Of a DNA stretch of 64,000 nucleotides, positions 46,524 to 56,800 are shown piece after piece. The notes under the pieces are model-generated. The model made no database searches. It saw only the letters and a list, made by a program, of their open reading frames with translations, and was not told where the DNA came from. A program made the translations under genes and the position numbers. This stretch comes from Campylobacteraceae bacterium (GTDB lineage Bacteria; Campylobacterota; Campylobacteria; Campylobacterales; Sulfurovaceae): NCBI GenBank assembly GCA_027014605.1, contig JALWDJ010000030.1, positions 62,001-126,000 of the forward strand, written 5' to 3'. Position 1 is the stretch's first letter. The number at the start of each line of letters is the position of its first letter.

Positions 46524-47480
46524 TTAAGATGATAGAAAAAACTCCTCTATTATATCTCTCATCTCTTTAGGATTTTCTACTCTATTTACTAAATTTCTAA
46601 ATTTAGATGCACCAATATAACCAGCTTTGGAGTATGTATGTAGATGTTTTCTAAATATAATAGCTCCATACTCTCCATAGTGGGCTATCATCTGGTCAAA
46701 ATGTTCTAGTATAACTTTTTGAATTAGTTCTGGAGTAGGGGAGGGGGAGTTACTATTTCCATAAATATAATCTTTTATAGTCTGAAATATCCAAGGTTTT
46801 CCAATAGCACCACGACCAATCATAACTCCATTGGCTTTTGTATATTCTAGTACCCATTTTGCCTTTTGTGGAGTTGTTATATCTCCATTTGCAATTACAG
46901 GGATAGATATGGACTCTTTTATCTCTCTTATAGCATCATAATCTACACTAGCTTTATATTTTCCTGCTCTTGTTCTTCCATGAACTACTATAAAATCAGC
47001 TCCATTATCTTCGCAAACTTTTGCTATTTCTATATGATTTTTACTATTAAATCCAAGACGCATCTTTACAGATAGAAGCTCTTTATTTGAGTACTCTTTT
47101 ATGGTTCTTATTGTTTTTGCCATAGTTGGTAAATCAGTAAGAAGAGAACTTCCTTGTAGGTTATTAACTATTTTAGGAGCAGGGCAACCACAATTTAAAT
47201 CTATTATATTAATGTCATTCCTTTTATTTAGAAATTTAACAGCTCTTTTGATTACATCTTGATTTGAACCTGCAATCTGAACTGAGTATGGATTTTCTAT
47301 TGGACTCTTTTCTAACATTTTTATAGTTTTTTTATTTCTATAAACTAGAGCATTGGAGCTTATCATCTCACTTACAGTTAAATCTGCTCCAAATTTTTTA
47401 ACTACACTTCTAAATGGTAAGTCTGTAAAACCTGCTAGAGGGGCTAGAGCAAATATAGGTTTAGTAAAATCAAGAGTCAT
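46524..47480 (-). CDS. dus: tRNA-dihydrouridine synthase (DusB type)
   Basis: 318-aa FMN enzyme reducing uridine in tRNA. LAPLAGFTDLPFRSVVKKFGADLTVSEM at the start, LNCGCPAPKIVNNLQGSSLL near residue 92 with the catalytic Cys, VSVKMRLGF-type LSVKMRLGFN, FIVVHGRTR and VIANGDITTPQKA, then GVMIGRGAIGKPWIF near 222. All are complete. The start overlaps the preceding membrane-protein gene by 11 nt. Last gene of the conserved accD-to-dus block shared with Campylobacter. Confidence 0.93.
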   Translation of the reverse strand: MTLDFTKPIFALAPLAGFTDLPFRSVVKKFGADLTVSEMISSNALVYRNKKTIKMLEKSPIENPYSVQIAGSNQDVIKRAVKFLNKRNDINIIDLNCGCPAPKIVNNLQGSSLLTDLPTMAKTIRTIKEYSNKELLSVKMRLGFNSKNHIEIAKVCEDNGADFIVVHGRTRAGKYKASVDYDAIREIKESISIPVIANGDITTPQKAKWVLEYTKANGVMIGRGAIGKPWIFQTIKDYIYGNSNSPSPTPELIQKVILEHFDQMIAHYGEYGAIIFRKHLHTYSKAGYIGASKFRNLVNRVENPKEMRDIIEEFFLSS

Positions 47481-48513
47481 TACATATATGTTTAATATTT
47501 ATTAAATCTTTTATTTTATATTTATTATATGTCTTTTTAAGGTCATATAAGGCTCTAAAACGCATAAATTCATCTGCATCATGTTCATCAAGATACTCTC
47601 CTGCTTTATCAATCATTTCATATTCAAATAACAAATATATATATGCCGTTTCTGCTTTTGTATATTCAGCTTGATATTTTTTAAATAGATTTAAATTCTC
47701 ATCTGGTGATAGCTGTTTTTTTGTAATATTGGCAATAAGTAGAAAATCACTACATTTTAATTCATTATGTAAATCTTGAATAAATTCATCAAGAATAGTA
47801 GTAGTAAGTCCTAAATCATTGTCTCTATTGACTCTATTAATTAGTCGAATAAAACTCTCTCTTGTAAATATTTTGCTATATTTTTTTGCTTTTGGAAAAT
47901 CTTGAGTTTTAGCAAATATCTTAAGTGCTTTTTCAAAAACACTTTTACTATATTTATCTTTGTTATCTAAAACCTCTTCAGCAAATTTTTTATCTTTAGA
48001 TAGACAGTTTAATTGATTTCTAATAACTAATGGATTTGATGGAGAGAGTATATTTGATAATTTTTTCTCTTTAAAATCAACACACTCACCCTTATCAATC
48101 TCAGTAATGATATTTAATGCACTCTGAAGTTTATCAGATATTCCATCTACTGTACCATTTACTTTAATATTTGAGACTTGCAAAATTGATGCTGTCTCTC
48201 TTAGTTTTTCTAAATTGAATTTATGTGGTTTAGGCTCATTTAAAATAGACCAATAGAGTGCATTATTTAATGTATCACTATCTCTCTCCCACTTTTTAAA
48301 TTTAAAAAAGTTTTTTGCTCCATAAAACATCATATGAAATAGAGATGCAACCATTAATATAAACATAGGGATTATTACCCAAACTGCTATTGGCATAACA
48401 ATATCTACTCCACTTAAGTTATAACTAAAATCATTTGGATTGATACTGTAAATATAAGCTCCAATAGCTGACATTAAAACTATTGAAGCTAATATATATA
48501 GACCTAAACGCAT
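47470..48513 (-). CDS. Conserved membrane-anchored protein of the dksA-dus cluster
   Basis: 347 aa. Two helices at about 5-25 and 40-64 anchor the protein; the remaining ~280 residues form a cytoplasmic helical region with TPR-like or coiled features (KKFAEEVLDNKDKYSKSVFEKALKIF). It occupies the position of the Campylobacter jejuni gene between dksA and dus (Cj0124c), so it is conserved by synteny though uncharacterised. 9 nt after dksA, 11-nt overlap with dus. Confidence 0.7.
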   Translation of the reverse strand: MRLGLYILASIVLMSAIGAYIYSINPNDFSYNLSGVDIVMPIAVWVIIPMFILMVASLFHMMFYGAKNFFKFKKWERDSDTLNNALYWSILNEPKPHKFNLEKLRETASILQVSNIKVNGTVDGISDKLQSALNIITEIDKGECVDFKEKKLSNILSPSNPLVIRNQLNCLSKDKKFAEEVLDNKDKYSKSVFEKALKIFAKTQDFPKAKKYSKIFTRESFIRLINRVNRDNDLGLTTTILDEFIQDLHNELKCSDFLLIANITKKQLSPDENLNLFKKYQAEYTKAETAYIYLLFEYEMIDKAGEYLDEHDADEFMRFRALYDLKKTYNKYKIKDLINIKHICNDS

Positions 48514-48522
48514 AAATTCTCC

Positions 48523-48882
48523 TTACTGTTTTTGTTCTTTTTCTATAACTTCTCTACAGGTAATGCAGTATCTAGCGAAGATTTTGACTTTGAGTCTCTC
48601 TATATTTATCTCCTCTTCACACATCTCACATATCCCATAAAGATTATCTTTTATTTTATCTAAAGCTAGTTCAATTTCTGCTAATTCTTGTGCTTGTTGA
48701 TTTAAAATTGCATTATCAACGGCTCTCCCGAGTGAAGTTGAGGCAAAATCTGCCTCATCTTTTAAATCATTATGGCTCATACTATCCATTTCACTAGAGG
48801 TAATATGTAAATTTTTTCTTATTCTATCTCTTTTTGCCTCTAAAGCACTCTTAAAAAATTTTATCTGTTCACTGTTTAGCAT
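48523..48882 (-). CDS. dksA: DksA/TraR-type C4 zinc-finger transcription factor
   Basis: 119-aa RNA polymerase secondary-channel regulator acting with ppGpp. An N-terminal coiled coil with MSHNDLKDEADFAS near residue 33 (acidic tip) and a C-terminal zinc finger CEMCEEEI...YCITCREVIE with four cysteines. Shorter than E. coli DksA (151) but typical for Campylobacterota. Co-directional with rlmH, 13 nt away. Confidence 0.9.
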   Translation of the reverse strand: MLNSEQIKFFKSALEAKRDRIRKNLHITSSEMDSMSHNDLKDEADFASTSLGRAVDNAILNQQAQELAEIELALDKIKDNLYGICEMCEEEINIERLKVKIFARYCITCREVIEKEQKQ

Positions 48883-48895
48883 TATATTCTCCTAA

Positions 48896-49357
48896 TTATT
48901 TATGATAGGGGTGGTTATTTAAAATAGTTAATCCTCTAAATATCTGTTCCATTAAAACCACCTTTGTCAGTTTGTGTGACATTGTAATTTTACCAAAAGA
49001 TATGCTCTTATTACATTTACGCAAAAAAGCCTCCTCAAAGCCGAAAGCTCCACCAATAAAGAGATTTACAACTCTTTTATCCTTAAGTAACTCTGAAAAT
49101 TTATAGCTATCTACCTCTTGGCTATTTGGATTTAAAGCTATGCTATAACCTTTTGATAGATATCTACTGAGTGTGATAGTATAAGATTTTTGTGAAGCAT
49201 GTGTGGAAATATTATGGGCTTTTACTATATCTTTTGTAAATATTTCAAAAATCTCTATTTTAGCAAAAGGCTTGGATATTTTTTTATAATGTTCTATAAG
49301 TGGAGAATATAACCTATCTTTTGATTTCTTATCAATAATATATATATTAATCTTCAT
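48896..49357 (-). CDS. rlmH: 23S rRNA (pseudouridine1915-N3)-methyltransferase
   Basis: 153-aa SPOUT methyltransferase that methylates pseudouridine 1915 in helix 69. VNLFIGGAFGFEEAFLRKCNKSISFGKITMSHKLTKVVLMEQIFRGLTILNNHPYHK-type C-terminus contains the knot with the GGAxG SAM loop (about 101-106) and the invariant terminal NHPYHK. It overlaps the thiE-like gene by 11 nt. Confidence 0.94.
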   Translation of the reverse strand: MKINIYIIDKKSKDRLYSPLIEHYKKISKPFAKIEIFEIFTKDIVKAHNISTHASQKSYTITLSRYLSKGYSIALNPNSQEVDSYKFSELLKDKRVVNLFIGGAFGFEEAFLRKCNKSISFGKITMSHKLTKVVLMEQIFRGLTILNNHPYHK

Positions 49358-49910
49358 ATAAGTTAGAGCCTACAACCTTATATTTAATCTCTTTAGGAAA
49401 TATATCACTCATTTTGACTCCACCAATAATAGCAACAGGGTGTTTTGAGAGTTTTACTAGAGTAAAAATATCTTTTCCTAAAATCTCTGTATTTTTTTTT
49501 GTTGAAGTTGCTCTATACGCACCAAGACCAATATAGTCTAAATCAAGGCTATTAGCCTCTACTATCTCTTTTTTATTATGTGTTGAGAGACCTAAAATTT
49601 TTTTACCTATCTTTTTTCTAATGATATATACTGCCTCTTTTAAATTATTACTAAATTCTCTTATATCGTCTTGTCCAATATGAAGTCCATCAGCATAATC
49701 AATAAGAGATATTGTATCATTAACTATAAGTTTGCCACTAAAAAAATATCTTCTTATAACTTTTAAATCTTCTATTTTCTCTTCTAATGAACCAAACTTA
49801 TTTCTATATTGTGCTATGGGAATATTTAATTTTTCAATTTTTTTTGAAATAGATTTTAGAGATATATCTTTTTTTGAAAGAGCATCTCTATCTAACAGAG
49901 CATATATCAT
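49347..49910 (-). CDS. Thiamine phosphate synthase/TenI-like TIM-barrel protein
   Basis: 187-aa protein of the ThiE/TenI fold. IAQYRNKFGS near residue 33, KLIVNDTISLIDYADGLHIGQDD near 58-80, GLSTHNKKEIVEANSLDLDYIGLGAYRATSTKK near 107-138 and AIIGGVKMSDI near 159 match ThiE motif order (phosphate-binding and HxGQxD). It is somewhat shorter than ThiE (about 210), and catalytic competence is not certain; a TenI-like role is possible. It is inserted between rlmH and accD, which are neighbours in Campylobacter. Confidence 0.75.
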   Translation of the reverse strand: MIYALLDRDALSKKDISLKSISKKIEKLNIPIAQYRNKFGSLEEKIEDLKVIRRYFFSGKLIVNDTISLIDYADGLHIGQDDIREFSNNLKEAVYIIRKKIGKKILGLSTHNKKEIVEANSLDLDYIGLGAYRATSTKKNTEILGKDIFTLVKLSKHPVAIIGGVKMSDIFPKEIKYKVVGSNLYED

Positions 49911-49916
49911 CTAGGA

Positions 49917-50834
49917 TTAACTCTCATACTCTTTATTTTCTATATTTTTCTCTTTCTCTACCTTTTTAGGAGTTGGTGGAGTAATTTTAGGATTATCTTC
50001 TAAAAATAGTTTTAAAAGTCCAGCTATTGTATCTTTCATCTCGTTTCTATCTACAATCATATCTATTAAACCATGTTCTAATAAAAATTCAGAACGTTGA
50101 AATCCCTCTGGTAAATCAACTCCAACTGTCTGTTTAATAACTCTTTGTCCTGCAAAACCGACTAAGGCTCCTGGCTCTGCCATAATAATATCTCCTAGCA
50201 TTGCAAAAGATGCACTAACACCACCCATAGTTGGGTCTGTTAAGACAGATATAAAAGGTAGCCCTTCAAGATGAAGTCTATTTAATGCAGCTGATGTTTT
50301 ACTCATCTGAAGTAGAGAGAATGTACTCTCTTGCATTCTAGCACCACCACTAGCAGATACTATTATAAATCCACACTTTTTTTTAATAGCTCTATTTACA
50401 CCTCTTACTATCTTCTCTCCCTCAACAGAGCCTAAGCTCCCACCCATAAATGAAAAATCAAATATAATTACTTCAGCCTCAATTCCATTAATTGTACAAC
50501 TTCCAGCTACTACAGATGAAGTTTTACCTGTTTTTGATTTTGCCTCTTCTAATCTTTTTTTATAACTTTTTTTATCAATAAATTTTAAAGGGTCAACGGG
50601 TGCTAGAGATTTATCATGTTCTATAAAACTACCTTTATCACATAGGTATGTCTCTCTCTTTGTTGCATTAATTCTAAAGTGATGATTACATTTAGGACAG
50701 ACATTACACTTAGCTTCAACCTCTTTATAATACATTAGAGCTAAACACTTAGGACACTTTATCCAATTACTCTGTTCATTTTCAGTACTATTTTTACTAC
50801 CTATCATACTAGAAAAAAGGTTTGCAAAATTCAT
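49917..50834 (-). CDS. accD: Acetyl-CoA carboxylase carboxyltransferase subunit beta
   Basis: Beta chain of the carboxyltransferase making malonyl-CoA for fatty acid synthesis. An N-terminal zinc ribbon (WIKCPKC, CNVCPKC) is followed by the crotonase-fold core with FDFSFMGGSLGSVEGEKIVRG, SASGGARMQEST and DPTMGGVSASFAMLGD. I use the ATG giving MNFANLF, with GGAG 9 nt upstream; an ATG five codons earlier overlaps that ribosome site. About 305 aa, normal. First gene of the conserved block. Confidence 0.94.
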   Translation of the reverse strand: MNFANLFSSMIGSKNSTENEQSNWIKCPKCLALMYYKEVEAKCNVCPKCNHHFRINATKRETYLCDKGSFIEHDKSLAPVDPLKFIDKKSYKKRLEEAKSKTGKTSSVVAGSCTINGIEAEVIIFDFSFMGGSLGSVEGEKIVRGVNRAIKKKCGFIIVSASGGARMQESTFSLLQMSKTSAALNRLHLEGLPFISVLTDPTMGGVSASFAMLGDIIMAEPGALVGFAGQRVIKQTVGVDLPEGFQRSEFLLEHGLIDMIVDRNEMKDTIAGLLKLFLEDNPKITPPTPKKVEKEKNIENKEYES

Positions 50835-50956
50835 TTTTATATGCTCCATTTCTTTTACTTAGCGAAATAATACCATATTCGTTATCAATAGTGACTAAGT
50901 TATTAATTGATATTTTTATTAATTAATGTATAACTTTTAGATTTACTAAAATATTG

Positions 50957-51430
50957 TTATTTTTTAGTATAGTGATTTTTAAATTTATTAATATTAAAGA
51001 GAGATTGTTTAATTTTTGCTAAATTATATATAGCTCTTTGATGACCTGCTTTAGCAGCTTGTTTAAACCAATATCTAGCAAGATGAATATCTTTTTTTAC
51101 ACCTCTTCCTTGAAGAAAACTAACTCCCATATAGTATTTAGCTTCTACATTTCCACCTAAAGCTGATTTGTGAAACCAATAGAAAGCTTTTCTCTCATCT
51201 CTTTTAACCTCTTTTCCTATGGCATAAATTTTAGCTAAATCTAACTCTGCTTTTATATTTCCTTTTTTAGCATCTTTTATTATAAAAAATAGTTTTTTAG
51301 AACTATTTTTAACATTTTTTAGAGATGATTTAAGTCTTACTTTACGAGCATGAGTATATAAATCTGTTGTTTTAGCATTTAAACTTAGTGATGTAGTTAA
51401 AAGTAAAATTGTAATTATTAGAGTTTTCAT
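50957..51430 (-). CDS. Exported Sel1-repeat protein
   Basis: 157 aa with a signal peptide (about 1-19, KTLIITILLLTTSLSLNA) and three Sel1-like repeats: AELDLAKIYAIGKEVKRDERKAFYWFHKSA, EAKYYMGVSFLQGRGVKKDIHLARYWFKQAA and a partial RAIYNLAKIK. Such alpha-solenoids mediate protein contacts in the periplasm. No partner suggested by neighbours; it is monocistronic and divergent from the gene at 51608. Confidence 0.8.
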   Translation of the reverse strand: MKTLIITILLLTTSLSLNAKTTDLYTHARKVRLKSSLKNVKNSSKKLFFIIKDAKKGNIKAELDLAKIYAIGKEVKRDERKAFYWFHKSALGGNVEAKYYMGVSFLQGRGVKKDIHLARYWFKQAAKAGHQRAIYNLAKIKQSLFNINKFKNHYTKK

Positions 51431-51607
51431 TTTATATCCTTTTTATTTTCTTAAACATATTATATAACAAAATAGATTATTTAAAACTTATATATATTAA
51501 AAAAATAACAAAAAAATTTTTTAATATTATAAATAAAGCATAAATATATTTTATTCCCCTATTAATGTAGACTATAATATAATTATGAAAGATTTAATTT
51601 AAGGGGT

Positions 51608-52084
51608 ATGGGAGTGAATTTATTAAGAAAATTAAAATCTAAATTGAATATATCTTTTAGATTAAGAGAAAATGCAATTATAGATAAGATAGAAGAGAGA
51701 GAAATAAATAAATTAGTAAAGATTATTAATGACTCTTTAGAGGTAGATTATAATTTATATGTGGCTAATATATATAGACAAAAAGATTATAGTGTTTGGG
51801 AGTATAACAATAGTGAATATATAAATTTAATTATTAAAAAATCTGATAATATTATATTTATTCAGTGTAGAGATGATAATAGACATATAGATATATATGA
51901 TATTAATATGTTTAAAAATGAGGTAGATAAATTTATTAGAAAAAATCAAATTTTTCAAAACTATAATATTAAATTAAAATATGCTATTTCATCTTTTCTT
52001 TTTAAAGAGAGTGCCTATAGATATATTAAAAATAATTTGAAGTGGATTGAATATGATATTATTAAAATTAATTACTATTTATAA
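51608..52084 (+). CDS. Hypothetical protein with weak restriction-endonuclease-like pattern
   Basis: 158 aa, basic and Ile/Lys/Asn-rich. Near residues 77-110 is EYINLIIKKSDNIIFIQCRDDNRHIDIYDINMFKNEV. This has the spacing of the Mrr-type nuclease core (D/E-x-strand, then hQCK), with Arg where Lys is usual, so it could be a degenerate nuclease fold. The start is uncertain: the ATG is only one base from AAGGGG, whereas a GTG two codons later (51614) has better spacing. It precedes tamA by 23 nt. No function assigned. Confidence 0.5.
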   Translation: MGVNLLRKLKSKLNISFRLRENAIIDKIEEREINKLVKIINDSLEVDYNLYVANIYRQKDYSVWEYNNSEYINLIIKKSDNIIFIQCRDDNRHIDIYDINMFKNEVDKFIRKNQIFQNYNIKLKYAISSFLFKESAYRYIKNNLKWIEYDIIKINYYL

Positions 52085-52095
52085 ATACTTTTGGA

Positions 52096-52101
52096 TAAAA
52101 T
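52096..52101 (+). promoter_or_regulatory. Putative -10 element directly before tamA
   Basis: GATAAAAT ends six nucleotides before the tamA ATG, with no Shine-Dalgarno sequence between. It has the same geometry as the elements before the genes at 5645 and 7382, again suggesting a leaderless message. No -35 is recognisable. Confidence 0.35.
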
Positions 52102-52107
52102 ATATCT

Positions 52108-53814
52108 ATGAAAAGATATTTATTGATTTTAATACTATTTACACTTTTTTTAAATAGTAAAACATTTAATGAGATAGAGTTTAAGGGTGATGTTGATTTA
52201 ATAGCAGGTGAGTTTGATAGAGAGACACTCCTTAAAATATGTCATATTGAATATCCTCCAATATATAAAATCTGGAAAAAAAATCCAACTTTTGAGAGTA
52301 AACAAATAGATGAATTTGTCCATAGAGTAGAGGAGTATGCAAAAAGTATTGGATATTATAGAGTAAAAGTATTTTCAAAAACCAAAAAAAATAAGATTAT
52401 AATATATATAAGAAAAGGAAAACCTATAAAAATTAAATCTGTAAATATTACGCAAGGTTTTGAGAGATTTGCTCTCTTTAAGGTAGGAGATAGATTTCGT
52501 ACTAGTAATTTTACAGAGACAAAAAAGAGGATTACTAGATATTTAGAGGAAAATGGCTATCCTACCTATAAAATGAATGCTAAGGCTATAGTTGACCTTG
52601 ATTTATATAGAGTTGATATTACTATAGATGTAGATAGAGGAAAAGAGAGATATTTTGGTAAATTAGATATAAATAATAGCTCAAAAATAGATAATGATTT
52701 GATTAAAAAACAGATAACATATAAAGAAGATGATTTATATAATGTATTAAAATTAGAAGATAGTTATGATAATATTTATAAATTAGGAGTATTTGATAAG
52801 ATAATTATGAAGCCTGATTTTAATGTAACTACTCAAAAAATACCTATAAAACTTGAATTAGAAGAGGGAGATACTAAAGAACTCTCTTCACATTTAGGTT
52901 ATGATACTTATGAGGGGTTTAGGGGAGGAGCTGAATATATTGACCATGATTTTTTTGGAAATTTAAGAGAGTTAAGATTAGGTGGAAAAATTACACAAAA
53001 AGGGTATAAGATACATACAGGTTTTTATGACCCAAAGATTCTTTTACCTTTTTTAGATAGATTTTTAGGAAAATTCAATTTTAGAAATGAGTTAAGCTAT
53101 CAAAATTGGAGATATGATGGGTATAGTGAGGGATTAATGGTAGAGAAAGTTACTCTTGGAAAAGAGCTTTTTAATTTAGATCACTATTTTGGATTTCAGA
53201 TTGAAAATAATAAGGTTAAATCTGATAATGGTGCATTGCTTAGTGGTAGCTATCTTATCAATTCACTTTTTTATAAATTAGTTATAGATAAGAGAGATTC
53301 TAAAATGGATGCTAAAAATGGATATTATACCTCTTTATATCTAGAAAAGGCAATGAGGGAGTTAGCTTCAGAGATTGATTATCTAAAAGTATTAGCAGAA
53401 GCTAGATATATAAAAAAGTATGACCCCATGGTTTATGCTTTTAAAATAAGATTTGGTTGGTTGAGTCAAGATACACCTATTTTTAAACATTTCTTTGCAG
53501 GTGGTTCTATGAGTAATAGAGGATATGAGTATAGAGATTTAGGTCCACATTTTGATGGTGATCCAATCGGTGGTGTTGGATTAATTGATACATCTTTAGA
53601 GGCAAGAAAATATTTAACTGAAAAATTTGCTATTGTTACATTTTTAGATGCTTCTACAATATCTGAAGATATAGATAAATATAATGCTCATTGGTATAGA
53701 AGCTATGGTTTTGGTCTTCGTTATTTATCTATTATTGGACCTTTAAGATTTGATATTGGATTTAAAGATAGATATGAGTTTGCAATACACCTTGGTATAG
53801 GACAGGTATTTTGA
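52108..53814 (+). CDS. tamA: BamA/TamA-family outer membrane assembly protein
   Basis: 568-aa Omp85-family protein with a signal peptide (about 1-18), three POTRA-like segments (about 20-260) and a C-terminal 16-strand barrel domain. Barrel hallmarks are FFAGGSMSNRGYEYRDLGP near residue 465 (the RGY/Y loop-6 motif), GGVGLIDTSLEARKYL and the terminal DIGFKDRYEFAIHLGIGQVF ending in Phe. Too short for BamA (about 740-800), and paired directly with tamB, so TamA is the best call. Its stop overlaps the tamB TTG start. Confidence 0.88.
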   Translation: MKRYLLILILFTLFLNSKTFNEIEFKGDVDLIAGEFDRETLLKICHIEYPPIYKIWKKNPTFESKQIDEFVHRVEEYAKSIGYYRVKVFSKTKKNKIIIYIRKGKPIKIKSVNITQGFERFALFKVGDRFRTSNFTETKKRITRYLEENGYPTYKMNAKAIVDLDLYRVDITIDVDRGKERYFGKLDINNSSKIDNDLIKKQITYKEDDLYNVLKLEDSYDNIYKLGVFDKIIMKPDFNVTTQKIPIKLELEEGDTKELSSHLGYDTYEGFRGGAEYIDHDFFGNLRELRLGGKITQKGYKIHTGFYDPKILLPFLDRFLGKFNFRNELSYQNWRYDGYSEGLMVEKVTLGKELFNLDHYFGFQIENNKVKSDNGALLSGSYLINSLFYKLVIDKRDSKMDAKNGYYTSLYLEKAMRELASEIDYLKVLAEARYIKKYDPMVYAFKIRFGWLSQDTPIFKHFFAGGSMSNRGYEYRDLGPHFDGDPIGGVGLIDTSLEARKYLTEKFAIVTFLDASTISEDIDKYNAHWYRSYGFGLRYLSIIGPLRFDIGFKDRYEFAIHLGIGQVF

Positions 53815-56800
53815 GACATATTGATTTATATATATATTATATTATAAGATATATTATACTTTCTTTTATATCTATTGCACTATTAGTAGGTTTTATTATT
53901 GAAAAACCTATTTATATTCTCAATTTAGCATCAAAACCATTAAGTGAATATGGAATTAAATATAAGAGTATTGAGGGAAGTTTAATATCGGGGTTTAAAT
54001 TGCAAGAAATTAACTACCAAGACAATATAATAGCTAATAGTGCAGAGTTAAAAATTGATTGGGATAGTTTAAAAGATAGAAAACTATTAATAGATAATTT
54101 AACTCTAAATAGAGTTCATATTAAAAAAGATTATCTAAAGTCTATAATAGAGAGTAATAGTAGGAGTGACAATAGTAATAGCTCTCTACCATTTGATAGG
54201 ATTTTTATTAAAAAAGCACATATAGATATAGAGGATATTATATATGATAATTATAAGATAAATAGTGCTAGTTTAGATATTAAAAATTTTAGAACAGATA
54301 TAAAGAACGAGTATATAGGAGATATTAAATTTAAATTAGATAGTAATATCACAAATTTTAATATAAAAGCTAATATTACTAAAAATAATAACTTTAAACT
54401 TAGGGGGAATATTGAGCCAAAGAGAAGATTTTTAGAACCTTTCTTAAAAGAGAAAAATATAACTTTAAAGAAAATACCTAAACTTTATATAGATACAAAT
54501 GGAGATTTAAAAAGATTAAAATATTATATCTCAGTTAATAGATTAGCTCTAAACTATTTAAAATATAAGGTAGATAGTAAAAAACTTATATTTAATGGTA
54601 ACTACAATATAGAAAAAAGAGATATATCTATAGATATAGATACTATATTAGATACCAATCTAGCAAAACTCAAATTAAAAGGTAGTAGTAGTTTTAATTT
54701 AGATGATATTAATAAGAGTCTAAGATTTAGAGTTAAATCAAATATTAAGACTAATAATCTATCTATTGTAAAACCATATAATATTAATGGAGATATTAAT
54801 TTAAATGTCTCTGGAGATATAAAAAAATTAAAATATAGTCTATTTACTAATAGGCTTAAAATAAGAGATAATAAATATAGAGTAGAGAGTAGAAAATTAA
54901 TAGTAAATGGTAGCTATAATATAGTAAAAAAAGATGTAAATATTAAAAATATGGATACTATATTAAATAGTAATTTAGCAAATTTAAAACTAAAAGGTAG
55001 TAGTAGTTTTAATTTAGATGATATTAATAAAAGTCTAAAGTTTAGAGTAAAATCAAATATTAAAGCCCATAATTTATCTATTGTAAAACTTTATAATATT
55101 AGTGGAGATTTTAATCTAAATAGCTCTGGAAATATGAAAAAGTTAAAATATAATCTTTTAACTAGAGGTCTTAAAATAAAAAATAAAAAATATAGAGTAG
55201 ATACTAAAAGATTAATAGTGAATGGTATATATAGCATACTAAAAAAAGATGTGAATATTACAAAAATGGATACTATTTTAAATAGTAATATAGCAAGAGT
55301 AAAACTAAAAGGAGATACTCATTTTAATTTAAAAGATATTAATAATACTTTAGGGTTTCATATAAAATCTAATATTACCCCTAAAAAAGAGTTTATAGAT
55401 GAATATATAAAAGATAAAAATATTACAATTAAAAGAGTCGCAACCATAAATTTAAATGCTAATGGTACTTTAAAAAAGGTAGATTTTAAGATAAATCTTA
55501 AAGATTTAAGAGCAAATAGAGAAGATATAGATTTCAAATTATCATCTCTTTTTCTAAATGGATATAGTAGAGTTTTAAATGGAGATACTAAAGTAAATAT
55601 AAAGAGTAGATTTTTATCAAATGTTGCAAATGGAGTTATAAAAGATAGATTGCAGTTAAATTTTAAAGATATAAATGGAACTTTACATAGTAAAGGAGAT
55701 ATTAAGTTACTATTTAAACCTAAATTTATAAATAGATTTATAAAAGATAAAAATATTACAGATACTACTATATTAAATAATCCACCAAATGCAGATATAA
55801 ATATAGATATTAATAGAGACAGAATTAATGGAGCAATTAATATTATAAGTAGTTCTAAAAATATGAAATTTTCAATAATAAGTAAATTTAATGGAGATTA
55901 TACTAATCCTAAATTAATAAGAAGTAATAGTAAGATTATTATTAAAAAATTTAATGCTTTTGGAGTAAATCTAAATCCACTTATACCTATCTATCTAACT
56001 GTAGTTAACAGTAAAAAGGGAGCTTTTGCTAAAATAGATTCTAAAAGAGTTAAATTAAATATAACAACTAGAGATTATGATAATATCAGATTTAATATAG
56101 ATACTAGAAAGTTGTATCTATATAGGATAGTAAAACTTCCAGATGAGTTACACCATAAGTTTATAGAGTTACATCTAAAAGGAGATATGAGAGTATCAAA
56201 AAAATATTTTAATATTAATGGTGATATATATTCCAATAAAAAATTTAAAGCTAAAATCAGTGCGAAAAATAGTTTTAAAGGGTTAAAAGCCTATCTAAAT
56301 ACATCTCATATAAAATTAAATAGCTATGGAAATATAGATAAAAAAGATATAAAATTAAATATTCAAATAGATTCAATATTAGAATTACAAAAAGAGATAG
56401 GAAAATTATATCCATTAAATATTGCAAAAGTTGATGGTTCACTCGATATTAAATCTAAATTAAGAGGTAAAAAAGTATGGTTAAATATTACCTCTCCAAA
56501 AATTGAGTTTGATGGATTTAATATAGAAGATATTGATATAGATGGAGATTATAAAAAAGATGTAATCACTCTAAATAGATTAAATTTACAAACTACAGGA
56601 TTTAAAGATAAGAAATTTAATAAAAAAATAGGACTAAATAGAAAAGGTAAAATATATTTAGGAGAAAAAAGAGATATTTTAATAGATATGCTTCCTAATA
56701 TACTTATTATAGCAAAAGGAGGTAAAAAGTCTCTTCGTGGAAAACTTTTTATAAAAAATCTACCAATTGGACACCCTGATTATGGGACTATGTTTTTAAA

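Noticed and set aside
50940-50975. Hairpin TACTAAAA...TTTTAGTA at the end of the Sel1 gene as a terminator
   Set aside because: All A/T, overlaps the coding end, and lacks a clean T-run; too weak to list.
54510-55448. Repeats in tamB as a mobile element or CRISPR-like array
   Set aside because: Units are in-frame protein repeats with no spacers, terminal inverted repeats or transposase.
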